64,000 bases of DNA from Phycisphaerae bacterium (GTDB lineage: Bacteria > Planctomycetota > Phycisphaerae > Sedimentisphaerales > Anaerobacaceae), in the NCBI GenBank assembly GCA_030601745.1, contig JAUWBI010000003.1:1-64000 (forward strand), given 5' to 3'. Positions 18,514 to 26,650 of the stretch are shown piece by piece. Position 1 is the stretch's first letter. Each line of letters begins with the position of its first letter. Both the position numbers and the translations under genes were made by a program. The notes below the pieces were generated by a model. It made no database searches. It was not told the DNA's origin and saw nothing but the letters and a program-made list of their open reading frames with translations.

Positions 18514-18846
18514 TCAACCACATTGAAACACAGTTTTAACCTGGCAACAACTGAAACAGAAGAAAATGTAGATTATCCCAACGTCGCCAAACATGAATTG
18601 CTGCTCACTGGATAGACAATCGATACGATTAGGATTGTCTTTTGAGTCATGTTCAATTGAATCAATCTGGCCAACGAAACTCATTGCTTCTTCGCATAAT
18701 GGGCATTTTGGGGTCTCATCGAATTGATCCCAGGTGGGTTCGCCACCTAATTTACTACGCAGACCCAGAGCGTCCGGATCGACAGCCTGTTCGCCCTGTG
18801 GAACGCGCTCAAATTTAATACGGTACTCTCTTAGTTTTTCTGACAT
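18514..18846 (-). CDS. Small YwqG/DUF1963-like zinc-motif protein
   Basis: 110 residues. The pattern LGGEPTWDQFDETPKCPLCEEAM, VGQID, MFGDVGIIYIFFCFSC resembles the C-terminal half of YwqG (DUF1963) proteins: a G-G-x-P-x-W motif, a paired-Cys knuckle, and a F-G-D-x-G motif with a second Cys pair. Function is unknown. It stands alone between repeats, with a half-site like the integron R'' core (GCCTAAC) 10 nt after its stop on the coding strand. Family assignment is by eye and moderately sure. Confidence 0.6.
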   Translation of the reverse strand: MSEKLREYRIKFERVPQGEQAVDPDALGLRSKLGGEPTWDQFDETPKCPLCEEAMSFVGQIDSIEHDSKDNPNRIDCLSSEQQFMFGDVGIIYIFFCFSCCQVKTVFQCG

Positions 18847-18917
18847 ATTCTGTCCACTTCGTATTCTCTGCTACCTGTGTTGCATATCACTCCAAATCCT
18901 GACGTGACAAGTGTTGT

Positions 18918-20723
18918 TCATTTCTTGACGCGTTCCAGCGCTTTTTCCAGCGCGCCGTAACCTACGTTCCATTCGTTCAGGCGCGTGATGTTCTTTTTCT
19001 TAGCGATTTTCACAAAGTGGTCGTAGGCGTCCTGGATTGAGTTGGGCATAGGCCAATCGGCGCCGGCAGCTAACGCCTTTTCGCGCATCTCGTCCCAGCG
19101 CATCATCAAGGCGTACATCACCGGCAGTTGCGCAACCTGAACGCGAAAACGCAGGTCAGAATCGTTCTGGACGGCTGCCTCCGCCGCCTTAAGATGTCCC
19201 CACCCCTTGCTCAGTGTCTCGAACGAAAGGAATTTGGCGGTGTTCTGCGAGAAGCAGCCGAGCCGGTCGCCGCTCGCTTCCACCGCATCGTGCGTCACCT
19301 TCAGGTATGCCTTGATATGCGGGCCGGCGAGGCCATAATTGCCATAGATGAACTCATCAATCAGTTTTTCTCCGTTGCGCGTGGGGTCCCACAGCAGCTT
19401 CGCCAGCACCCACGCCCGCAGTTCAGCCATCTCCGCACCATTCGTGGTGTAGGCACCCTGTTCAAAAAGACCTTTGACGTTGTGGTCCACAAAGAACTTG
19501 ACGTTCGGCCCCAGCACGCGCAGGTTCGGATGCGGCATTATGTGATGCCTGAAGTTGGTGGTGTAATCCCAGATGTAAAGCCGATTGCAAATCTTCGACC
19601 AGCCGACGATGTCATCGCGGAATTTTTTGTTTCGCTCGTCGGCCAGCGGCTTACTAAAAGAGCATTCGATACTGCAGAGGCGAACAATAACGTTGTGCCG
19701 CGGCTTCACGTATTTGGGTGGCTTGCGGGTGTATTGATAGGCCAGGGTGCTGATAGCCACGTGCGGGAATTCCTTTTCGATGTCGGCCGCGACCGCGTTG
19801 ACAAAACGCAAGAGAGACCCTGCAGGGCTGCCTTCTTCTTTATCGATAGCAGCGCATTTGCTGCATTGACAGTTACCGCGCCAATCGTTCTGCGAAACCG
19901 AAGCAATGGTGGCCTTCGGGTTACTACGTAGCCGGGCTTTAAGGTTCTTGACCAGTTCCTTGCGCATTTCCTCGTTGGTCAGGCACAGTTGGGCACGCTC
20001 ATATTTACGTTTTCCATTGATTTCGCTAAACCACTCAGGATGGGCTTTGAAGTACTTTTCAGGCGGAATCAACCTATAGAAGGTGTGCACGTGTCCCTCG
20101 TAAATGTGCTTGCCGCCGCGTTTGGCGTCCAGCCGATGAGCATGTCCATTACACTTGTTGCGCACCGCCCAGTCACCATCAAAAGCGTCAAACCAGAACG
20201 GCGACCGATATTCTAATGCCGGCACATAGCGGACATTGAGCCTACCCACTTTAAGCGTCGGCTTTTTGGGTATCGTGCTGACTTTAGACGACCACCAATG
20301 ACACCCGACATAATCTTCGAGGAAGGTATAAACCGCATACAGTGTCCCTCGCGGATGTCCCCCAGCCAGAATCAAGTCGTTTCCCACCGTCCGGATGACT
20401 ATACCATCGGCACCGAGTCCATCGGTGGAGAAGTTGGGGACAGCTAATTTAGCGGCTTTGGGCCCAACGAGCAGACGGGACCTGCCGGCGGCAGGGGGGG
20501 GTACGATTTCAAATCTTGCACCTGTGATTTGTTGGAGAAAACTGGCCAGTTCCACAGCGGCGTGCTGCTCAGGTTCGGCAGCGTCATCGGCAGCAACTAT
20601 GACCGCTTTCGCCACCCCGTTTGCTGCAATCGTCGCTCCAGCTTCTTTGACTGCTTCCCCGCATCCAATGACAAATAAAAGAGCAGCAAGCACTAACGCG
20701 ATTTTATCTTTTTGCAGAATCAT
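18918..20723 (-). CDS. DUF4838-domain secreted lipoprotein
   Basis: 601 residues. Lipoprotein signal LALVLAALLFVIGC-type at the N-terminus (Cys 21). The N-terminal region (about 35-140: EQHAAVELASFLQQITGARF, VGPKA, GTLYAVYTFLEDYVGCHWW) matches the alpha-glucuronidase/GH20-like N-terminal domain. The middle carries the DUF4838 signature SVSQNDWRGNCQCSKCAAID followed by SPAGSLLRFVNAVA. In Planctomycetota and Bacteroidota such proteins are encoded among carbohydrate-degrading genes; the reaction is not established. It is in a minus-strand group with a sulfatase and a DUF5060-type glycosidase. Confidence 0.85.
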   Translation of the reverse strand: MILQKDKIALVLAALLFVIGCGEAVKEAGATIAANGVAKAVIVAADDAAEPEQHAAVELASFLQQITGARFEIVPPPAAGRSRLLVGPKAAKLAVPNFSTDGLGADGIVIRTVGNDLILAGGHPRGTLYAVYTFLEDYVGCHWWSSKVSTIPKKPTLKVGRLNVRYVPALEYRSPFWFDAFDGDWAVRNKCNGHAHRLDAKRGGKHIYEGHVHTFYRLIPPEKYFKAHPEWFSEINGKRKYERAQLCLTNEEMRKELVKNLKARLRSNPKATIASVSQNDWRGNCQCSKCAAIDKEEGSPAGSLLRFVNAVAADIEKEFPHVAISTLAYQYTRKPPKYVKPRHNVIVRLCSIECSFSKPLADERNKKFRDDIVGWSKICNRLYIWDYTTNFRHHIMPHPNLRVLGPNVKFFVDHNVKGLFEQGAYTTNGAEMAELRAWVLAKLLWDPTRNGEKLIDEFIYGNYGLAGPHIKAYLKVTHDAVEASGDRLGCFSQNTAKFLSFETLSKGWGHLKAAEAAVQNDSDLRFRVQVAQLPVMYALMMRWDEMREKALAAGADWPMPNSIQDAYDHFVKIAKKKNITRLNEWNVGYGALEKALERVKK

Positions 20724-20775
20724 GATAGTCTCCTATGAATAGTGATACGAATATTTGTAATTCTCGGCAGTTGCC

Positions 20776-22278
20776 TTAAGTGCTCTGGTCCCATTCCTCA
20801 GCCAGACCTTCGAGATGCTTTATTATATGTCTGTATTGCCGTTTAGCATAGAGATTTTCTTTTTCGTCGCCGTCTGTTTTCAAATTATACAAAGCGCCGT
20901 CTTTGTCCGGGACGCGCTCATCCATAAAATACACGAGCTTCCATTCCTTCGTTCGCACCATAACACGTCGGCCGGTTCCTTTCCGAAGTTCTTCATACAT
21001 AGACATACTGTGGTCGATTTCGCAAAAGCAGGCCGGCCTCCATTGCTTAATGTCACCTCGTATTAGTGGCATAAGACTCCGCCCGCTGATTGAATCTGGC
21101 ACAGCTAATCCGCAAAGCTCCATTAGTGTCGGCAGAAAATCCACCATTTCGACCGACTCATCGATAACCTTACCTGAGGGAAGAAGCTCCGGGCAGCTAA
21201 TAATCAGAGGCACACATACGTTTTGCTCATAAAAAACCCGCTTCTTCCAGAGTCCGTGTTCACCCAATTGAAAACCCTGGTCCGAATTGATGGCAATGAT
21301 GGTATTATTTATCAAGCCGGCTTTTTTGAGACATTCCACTAATCTGCCGACCTGAGTATCGACAAGTGACACCATCCCGTAGTATGTCCCCCGGCAAATC
21401 TCAATCTGTTCTTTAGTCAGGTCAAGCCCCCCGGCATAAATATGCAGGTTCTCCCTTTCAAATCGTGGCTTGGTTTTTAATTCCTCTTCAGTCGGCAGAG
21501 GCAAAGTGATTTTGTCAGGGTCAATAAAATACGACTCCGGCACACGGCAGGGAACGTGTGGTGCGTGAAAGGAAACACGCAGGAAAAAGGGCTCTTCGCT
21601 TACTGCCAGTTTTCTTAAGGTGTCCACCGCAAGGTCGCCCAGCCGCCACGTCTGCGTTTCTTCCGGAGCAAACGGCACCACCCCTCCTATCATCCACCGG
21701 TGCGTCTTGATATTAACTCGCCGATACCTGTTCGGTTGTGTAATCTTCTCGAATTTCTCTTTGGCCTCAGGACCCCTCGGGTTACCGAAGAAATCTATCA
21801 AGGCGCCCCTGTCACCCTTGCTTATCCAGTCCTTTTGATAGACGTGGCGTTTCCCGACATTGACCGGGTTAATCCCCACTCGCTTCCAGGAATTCACCAG
21901 GTTGGAAACATTCGGCCTGGCTTTTTTCATATAGGCACCAGGGACACCGGCCGGCTTTCCCATAGCTGTAAGCCCGAAGGTATGGGGATAGAGGCCCGAT
22001 TTCATAGACTTTCTCGATGGCACACAGACCGGGTTCTGCACAATCGCACTTGCAAAGCGCACACCTTGATTTGCAATGCCATCCATATTCGGTGTTTGTG
22101 CCCACGCTCTGCCGTAGCATCCAACCGCATCGGCCCGGCCGTCGTCCATCATAATCCACAGTATATTAGGCCGCTTCGATTTTCTCTTTCCGACTGCATA
22201 AAGGTTGCTCACGATGAGTCCCGTGCCGGCCATTAGACTTGCGCTTATGCCTGTTTTGATAAACTCTCTTCGATTCAT
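20776..22278 (-). CDS. Sulfatase (type I, formylglycine-dependent), Tat-exported
   Basis: 500 residues from ATG at 22278; the upstream in-frame extension lacks homology and the Tat signal begins here (MNRREFIKTGISASLMAG). Metal-binding Asp pair at 45-46 in IMMDDGRADAVGCYG. The catalytic motif C85-V-P-S-R89 would have Cys85 converted to formylglycine by a maturase (none is in the window). Later NSDQGFQLGEHGLWKK holds metal and sulfate ligands. It resembles iduronate-2-sulfatase-like members and would remove sulfate esters from polysaccharides. It follows the DUF4838 gene region in the same orientation. Confidence 0.93.
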   Translation of the reverse strand: MNRREFIKTGISASLMAGTGLIVSNLYAVGKRKSKRPNILWIMMDDGRADAVGCYGRAWAQTPNMDGIANQGVRFASAIVQNPVCVPSRKSMKSGLYPHTFGLTAMGKPAGVPGAYMKKARPNVSNLVNSWKRVGINPVNVGKRHVYQKDWISKGDRGALIDFFGNPRGPEAKEKFEKITQPNRYRRVNIKTHRWMIGGVVPFAPEETQTWRLGDLAVDTLRKLAVSEEPFFLRVSFHAPHVPCRVPESYFIDPDKITLPLPTEEELKTKPRFERENLHIYAGGLDLTKEQIEICRGTYYGMVSLVDTQVGRLVECLKKAGLINNTIIAINSDQGFQLGEHGLWKKRVFYEQNVCVPLIISCPELLPSGKVIDESVEMVDFLPTLMELCGLAVPDSISGRSLMPLIRGDIKQWRPACFCEIDHSMSMYEELRKGTGRRVMVRTKEWKLVYFMDERVPDKDGALYNLKTDGDEKENLYAKRQYRHIIKHLEGLAEEWDQST

Positions 22279-22396
22279 GTCATGATAGTATACCTGTTTT
22301 CCTGAGCAAGGTTTAGAGATTGTTAAATTTTTTTCTCCACCAGTATTGTTACTATTGACCAATTACTAATGAAGCCTGGGTAGCACCCTCATGTGT

Positions 22397-22426
22397 GTGG
22401 CAGCCTCAAGCGCAGCTTGGGGATGG
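22397..22426. repeat. 30-bp repeat, copy 1
   Basis: The word beginning GTGGCAGCCTCAAGCGCAGC and ending TTGGGGATGG is identical at 28656-28685. Its core CAAGCGCAGCTTG is a short palindrome. It lies in the 380-nt gap between the sulfatase and PQQ genes. Confidence 0.8.
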
Positions 22427-22490
22427 TCTGGCCGGGGCTTTTCGGGTTGGTGGCGTTGAAATTGGAAACTAAAACGGCGAAAAAGATTGG

Positions 22491-22530
22491 ATATCACGTT
22501 GCATAGCTCTTCAATCCTGAGAACGGCTCG
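22491..22530 (-). pseudogene. Remnant resembling the ccsA 3' end, copy 3
   Basis: Minus strand reads F-S-G-L-K-S-Y-A-T-stop, then GATAT. The true CcsA ends F-S-G-L-H-S-Y-A-T-stop followed by the same GATAT. At DNA level GCAACGTGATAT is identical in all three copies (here, 24181 and 26615). Outside this segment nothing else of ccsA is recognisable. It lies 168 nt after the PQQ-propeller stop. Confidence 0.55.
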
Positions 22531-22658
22531 GCGTGGTATTTACGTATAACGGAACTTTACCGTGAAAGCGCGTTCAATTGTCGCTGCTCCCTATTCTGAC
22601 TTCCGCGCACGAGTTTGTGCACAGTACGCGCACTTCTCATCGGCTAAATCTATCCCAA

Positions 22659-23891
22659 TCATTCAATCGTCCACATCGTCACCGTCTCCTTGTCCTTGAT
22701 GAAGATGCGATTGCCCGCAATCACCGGGTGTGCGTAGATTGGCGTTTCGGCAACCTTGATCTTGGCCAACTCCGAATATTCCTTGTTGCTGGGCTTAAAG
22801 GCTATCAGTTCGGAATTGCTCGGCAGGGCCAGGATTACCGAGCCGGCGTCGACAATGGCCCCGAAACCACCGCGACCGCGCGTGGTTGTGTCGGTCCAGG
22901 CCGTCTGGCCGGTCTTAGCGTTGATGCAGAACAGATTGCTGCGGTCGGAGAGGCCGAAGAGCAGGCCGTCCTTGAGCACCGGCGTGTTGAACTGCGTGGC
23001 GACATCCGGGTTGCTCCAAAGCTCTTTGGCGGTAAAGCCATCACCTTTTTTCTCGATCTTAACGGCCTTGGCGCCCCGACCCTTCCCGGTATAGATCACC
23101 GTTTGTCCGTCGACGATCGGAGTGGCGGCGTTGTACGCCATCCTCACAGGCACGAACGGAAGTTGCCACAGTAGCTTTCCATCGGCCACGCCGACTCCCA
23201 CGATGCTTTTCTCCGACAGCGTCACTATCTGCTTCGTGCCTCCCACCGTCAAAAGTACGGGCGAGGCATACTCCGGGCCTTCGTCGGCCCACCGCCACTT
23301 CTCGTTACCGCTGGCCAGGTTATATGCAATGATTGCCCCATTGCCCTTTCCGCCAAGATGTGCAATGGCCATCCCGTCAACGATGATTGGCGACATGGCC
23401 GTGAAAAACTTGGGCACGACCTTGGGGAACGGGTCCTTGCGCCACACGACCTTGCCGGTGGCGGCGTCCAGGCAGGAGAGGACCCCGCCCACGCCTAACG
23501 TGACGACCTTTCCATTCGCCACCGTGGGTGAGCTTCTGGGTCCCGGGTGTCGGCTGGCCGCTCCGGTCACGGCCTGCGCCGCGTACTTGTCCCGCCAGAC
23601 TTCCTTTCCGTTGCCGGCCTTCAGGCACAGGGTAACCTCTTCCGCTCCTTGCCGCGTGAACACATAGAGCTTGTCGCCCACCAGGGCGGGCGTCGCATCG
23701 CCCGAACCCACCGTCACTTTCCACTTCTGCGTCAGCTCCTTCGGCCATTTCTTCGGCGCGGTGAATCCGCTCACCTTACCATCCCGATTGGGTCCTCGCC
23801 ACTGTGGCCAATCCTGCGCCACGGCGCAGCTCGCGATCATCACGACCACACAAACCGCAAGCGCGACCATTGTTCGATTCGTGTCTTTCAT
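22659..23891 (-). CDS. Secreted PQQ-like beta-propeller repeat protein
   Basis: 410 residues. Signal peptide about 1-25 (VALAVCVVVMIASCAVAQ), then the planctomycetal opening DWPQWRGPNRDGKVSG. Propeller repeats follow of the form A-x-x-G-K-x-x-W (LKAGNGKEVWRDKY, LDAATGKVVWRKDP, YNLASGNEKWRWAD, INAKTGQTAWTD). This resembles BamB/PQQ-dehydrogenase folds but has no dehydrogenase catalytic set, so it is probably a structural or binding protein outside the inner membrane. GGAGG lies 10 nt before the start. Encoded next to the sulfatase; regions of its coding sequence are more GC-rich than its surroundings. Confidence 0.88.
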   Translation of the reverse strand: MKDTNRTMVALAVCVVVMIASCAVAQDWPQWRGPNRDGKVSGFTAPKKWPKELTQKWKVTVGSGDATPALVGDKLYVFTRQGAEEVTLCLKAGNGKEVWRDKYAAQAVTGAASRHPGPRSSPTVANGKVVTLGVGGVLSCLDAATGKVVWRKDPFPKVVPKFFTAMSPIIVDGMAIAHLGGKGNGAIIAYNLASGNEKWRWADEGPEYASPVLLTVGGTKQIVTLSEKSIVGVGVADGKLLWQLPFVPVRMAYNAATPIVDGQTVIYTGKGRGAKAVKIEKKGDGFTAKELWSNPDVATQFNTPVLKDGLLFGLSDRSNLFCINAKTGQTAWTDTTTRGRGGFGAIVDAGSVILALPSNSELIAFKPSNKEYSELAKIKVAETPIYAHPVIAGNRIFIKDKETVTMWTIE

Positions 23892-24120
23892 GGTACCTAC
23901 CTCCAGCTTAATTAATAATCCGAGATTTCACATTTATACTTGGCTTAGCTAAACTGCTGTATTTGTCTGCGACAATTTTACCTGTTACCTCACCGTAATG
24001 CAACTCACTTGCGTTAAATTTTTGTGTTTGAAAACAATGAGAAAGGCTATAATCAACAAATTTGTCTATCTTTTGCCTTCCTGAGCCACTCAAACCTGGA
24101 TTACTTGGATCACGCAGAAA

Positions 24121-24222
24121 AAATAAAAAACCGGAATCCGTGAAATCCGTGAAATCCGCGAAATCCGCGGTGAAAAAAACATATCACGTTGCGCAGCTGT
24201 GCAGACCTGAAAACGCAGAAAT
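24121..24222. repeat. Direct-repeat module downstream of ccsA, copy 2 (contains ccsA-tail remnant)
   Basis: Part of a gene-free stretch of about 560 nt (23892-24451). A 21-bp word starting AAATAAAAAACCGGAATCCG (24121-24141) is identical at 26505-26525. It is followed by tandem GTGAAATCC/GCGAAATCC words. Then, on the minus strand at about 24210-24181, F-S-G-L-H-S-C-A-T-stop and GATATG appear as in the true ccsA end. The two modules bracket the RCC1-repeat gene. Confidence 0.75.
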
Positions 24223-24247
24223 CCTGCTGTTTTTTGGGAGTTTTTTC

Positions 24248-24275
24248 TTGCTAAGAGGGTCATAAGTCATATAAT
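24248..24275 (+). promoter_or_regulatory. Promoter for the RCC1-repeat gene
   Basis: TTGCTA (24248-24253), 16-nt spacer, TATAAT (24270-24275). The predicted start near 24282 gives a leader of about 170 nt before ATG 24452, with AGAGGAG just before the start codon. Confidence 0.55.
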
Positions 24276-24451
24276 GTGTATTAGACATATCTGGAGATTT
24301 TTTATGTTGTTAGCGAGGCCGGGGAACTCTTGCGATTGATTATTGTTAAGCAGAAGTCTCTTGCCTTCAAATTCACTCAGGGATAAAGGTTCTGTTTGCG
24401 TCCTGAGGAAGAAAAGAATCGATAAGCTCCACTTTCTGAGAGGAGAAAAAA

Positions 24452-26527
24452 ATGATTAACAGAGAATCAAAGAAAAGAAGATTGACTTTGGGCTGGCTGG
24501 CGGTAGCGGCCCTCTGCTGCCTTTGTATCGCCCAATCTGCCTTCGCAGGCTCTATCGTCGGCTGGGGCTCTCAGGTTGTAGATAGCAGCGACCCTGGTAA
24601 GCTGACAGCGATAGCCGCAGGCGGGGGGTACAGTCTGGGCCTAAAGTCGGATGGCTCTATTGTCGGCTGGGGGAGCAACAGTTACGGTAAGGCCACGCCG
24701 CCTGATGGTAACAACTTTGTTGCGATAGCCGCTGGCGGGTGGCACAGTCTGGCTCTAAAGTCCGACGGCTCTATCGTCGGCTGGGGTGACAACTATTATG
24801 GTCAGACCACGCCGCCTGACGGAAACGACTTTGTGGCCATCGCCACAGGATTGTGGCACAGTCTGGCTCTAAAGTCCGACGGCTCCATCGTAGGCTGGGG
24901 TATAAGCGGCGGAAGCTTTTTTGACCGTGGGCAAATAACCGATGCTCCAGATGGCAACGATTTTTTGGCGATAGCCGCTGGCAGGCTTCACAGCTTAGCT
25001 CTAAAGTCCGACGGCTCTATCGTTGGCTGGGGCTCCAACATTTATGGTCAGTCCACGCCGCCTGTCGGCAACGACTTTGTGGCGATAGCCGCTGGTGCGC
25101 GTCACGGTCTGGCCCTAAAGTCCAACGGCTCTATCGTTTGCTGGGGCTGGTACAGTTATGGTCTGCTCACGCCGCCTGACGGCAACGATTTTGTGGCGAT
25201 AGCCGCTAGCATGTTTCACTCGCTGGCTCTGAGGTCTGACGGATCTATTGTCGGCTGGGGCGACAACTATTATGGTCAAACCACGCCGCCTGATGGCAAC
25301 GACTTTGTGGCGATAGCCACTGGCGGGGGAGGAATTGGCTCGGGAGGGAATGGTCATAGTCTTGGCTTAAAATCCGACGGCTCTATCGTCGGCTGGGGTG
25401 ACAACTATTATGGTCAGGCCAGGCCGCCTGCAGGCAGCGACTTTGCGGCGATAGCAGCAGGCGGGTCTCACAGTCTGGCTCTAAAGTCCGACGGCTCTAT
25501 CGTCGGCTGGGGCGACAACTATTCAGGTAAGGCTGACCCACCTGACGGCAGCGACTTTGTGGCGATAGCCGCGGGCGGGCTTCATAGTCTGGCTCTAAAG
25601 TCCGACGGCTCTATCGTCGGCTGGGGCTGGGACTACTTTGGTCAGGCCACGCCGCCTAGGGGGCACAATTTTGTCGCGATAGCTGCTGGCTCTGATTATA
25701 GTTTTGCCTTAAAGTCCAACGGCTCTATAGTCGGCTGGGGCTGGGACTACTTTGGTCAGGCTACGCCGCCTAGGGGGCACAATTTTGTCGCGATAGCCGC
25801 GGACGGTGCTCACAGTCTTGCTCTAAAGTCCGACGGCTCTATTGTCGGCTGGGGCAACAACGATTATGGTCAGGCCGCGCCGCCTGACGGTAACGACTTT
25901 GTGGCGATATCAGCAGGTAACGTTCACAGTCTTGCTCTAAAGTCCGATGGCTCTATCGTCGGCTGGGGCGACAACTGGCGTGGTCAGGCCACGCCGCCTG
26001 AAGGCAGCGACTTTGTGGCGATAGCCGCCGGCGGGGAACACAGTCTGGCCCTAAAGTCCGACGGCTCTATCGTCGGCTGGGGAGTTAACTATAGTGGTCA
26101 GGCCACGCCGCCTGATGGCAACGACTTTATGGCCATAGCTGCTGGCTATCATCACAGTCTGGCCATCAGGCGTGAGGTTCCCGTGTCAATAGAAGTGGCA
26201 ATGAAATTGACGCCACAGGCATTGAATCGCAAAGGCAGAGGGAAGTGGATCAAGGCGCACTTTATCCTACCTGAGGATTTGGCGTTTGACGACGTTGATT
26301 CTAATATTTTAGGCCGGATTGAGTCGCTCGGCATCGAAGCAGACTATATGGATGTCTTTGTTGATGAGGATGGCCTAATCAGGGTTGAGATGGCTTTTGA
26401 CCGTACTGCCTTCTGTGATGCTCTGACTGACTCTGGCTCGATTGAGATAACCGTTATTGGCTTTCTTACCAATGGCCAATACTTTTACGGCACAGACACA
26501 ATTAAAATAAAAAACCGGAATCCGTAA
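24452..26527 (+). CDS. Secreted RCC1-type repeat protein, probably two seven-bladed propellers
   Basis: 691 residues. Signal peptide about 1-33 (LAVAALCCLCIAQSAFAG). From residue about 35 to 570 there are about 14 copies of a 40-residue unit of the pattern S-I-V-G-W-G-x-N-x-x-G-Q-x-T-P-P-x-G-x-x-F-V-A-I-A-A-G, then H-S-L-A-L-K-S-D-G. This is the RCC1 blade signature. Fourteen blades fit two seven-bladed propellers. The last 115 residues form a separate beta-rich domain (VSIEVAMKLTPQALNRKGRG through YFYGTDTIKI). Start has GAGAGGAG upstream. The final codons (KNRNP) lie in the 21-bp direct repeat also present before the gene. Role unknown; surface or matrix binding is inferred. Confidence 0.85.
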   Translation: MINRESKKRRLTLGWLAVAALCCLCIAQSAFAGSIVGWGSQVVDSSDPGKLTAIAAGGGYSLGLKSDGSIVGWGSNSYGKATPPDGNNFVAIAAGGWHSLALKSDGSIVGWGDNYYGQTTPPDGNDFVAIATGLWHSLALKSDGSIVGWGISGGSFFDRGQITDAPDGNDFLAIAAGRLHSLALKSDGSIVGWGSNIYGQSTPPVGNDFVAIAAGARHGLALKSNGSIVCWGWYSYGLLTPPDGNDFVAIAASMFHSLALRSDGSIVGWGDNYYGQTTPPDGNDFVAIATGGGGIGSGGNGHSLGLKSDGSIVGWGDNYYGQARPPAGSDFAAIAAGGSHSLALKSDGSIVGWGDNYSGKADPPDGSDFVAIAAGGLHSLALKSDGSIVGWGWDYFGQATPPRGHNFVAIAAGSDYSFALKSNGSIVGWGWDYFGQATPPRGHNFVAIAADGAHSLALKSDGSIVGWGNNDYGQAAPPDGNDFVAISAGNVHSLALKSDGSIVGWGDNWRGQATPPEGSDFVAIAAGGEHSLALKSDGSIVGWGVNYSGQATPPDGNDFMAIAAGYHHSLAIRREVPVSIEVAMKLTPQALNRKGRGKWIKAHFILPEDLAFDDVDSNILGRIESLGIEADYMDVFVDEDGLIRVEMAFDRTAFCDALTDSGSIEITVIGFLTNGQYFYGTDTIKIKNRNP
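24560..26165 (+). repeat. Coding tandem repeat of about 110-130 nt units
   Basis: The RCC1 blades are highly similar at DNA level (CTCTAAAGTCCGACGGCTCT and GCGATAGCCGC recur in most units). The two units around 25610 and 25730 are nearly identical, pointing to recent unit duplication. Copy number is probably unstable. Confidence 0.85.
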
Positions 26528-26650
26528 ACCCCGCCCCTATTAGGGGTGAAATCTGTGGGCCCCCACTTTGCGGGAACCCAAATCCATGGTTGGCTCTGCC
26601 ACAAGTGAAAAACCATATCACGTTGCGTAGCTGTGCAGGCCGGAGAAAAG
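26505..26650. repeat. Direct-repeat module at the ccsA 3' end, copy 1
   Basis: Contains the 21-bp word (26505-26525, overlapping the RCC1 stop), and TTTTTCAC followed upstream by the true ccsA stop and last codons (26615-26650). Its copy lies at 24121-24222. Between the two words this copy has extra GC-rich palindromic DNA (CCCCTATTAGGGG and GGGCCCCCACTTTGCGGG). Confidence 0.75.

Noticed and set aside
19128-19931. 267-residue open frame opposite the DUF4838 gene
   Set aside because: Antisense shadow; no ribosome site or recognisable fold.
24062-24265. 67-residue frame before the RCC1 gene
   Set aside because: Covers GTGAAATCC repeats and the ccsA-tail remnant in antisense; it has no ribosome site.
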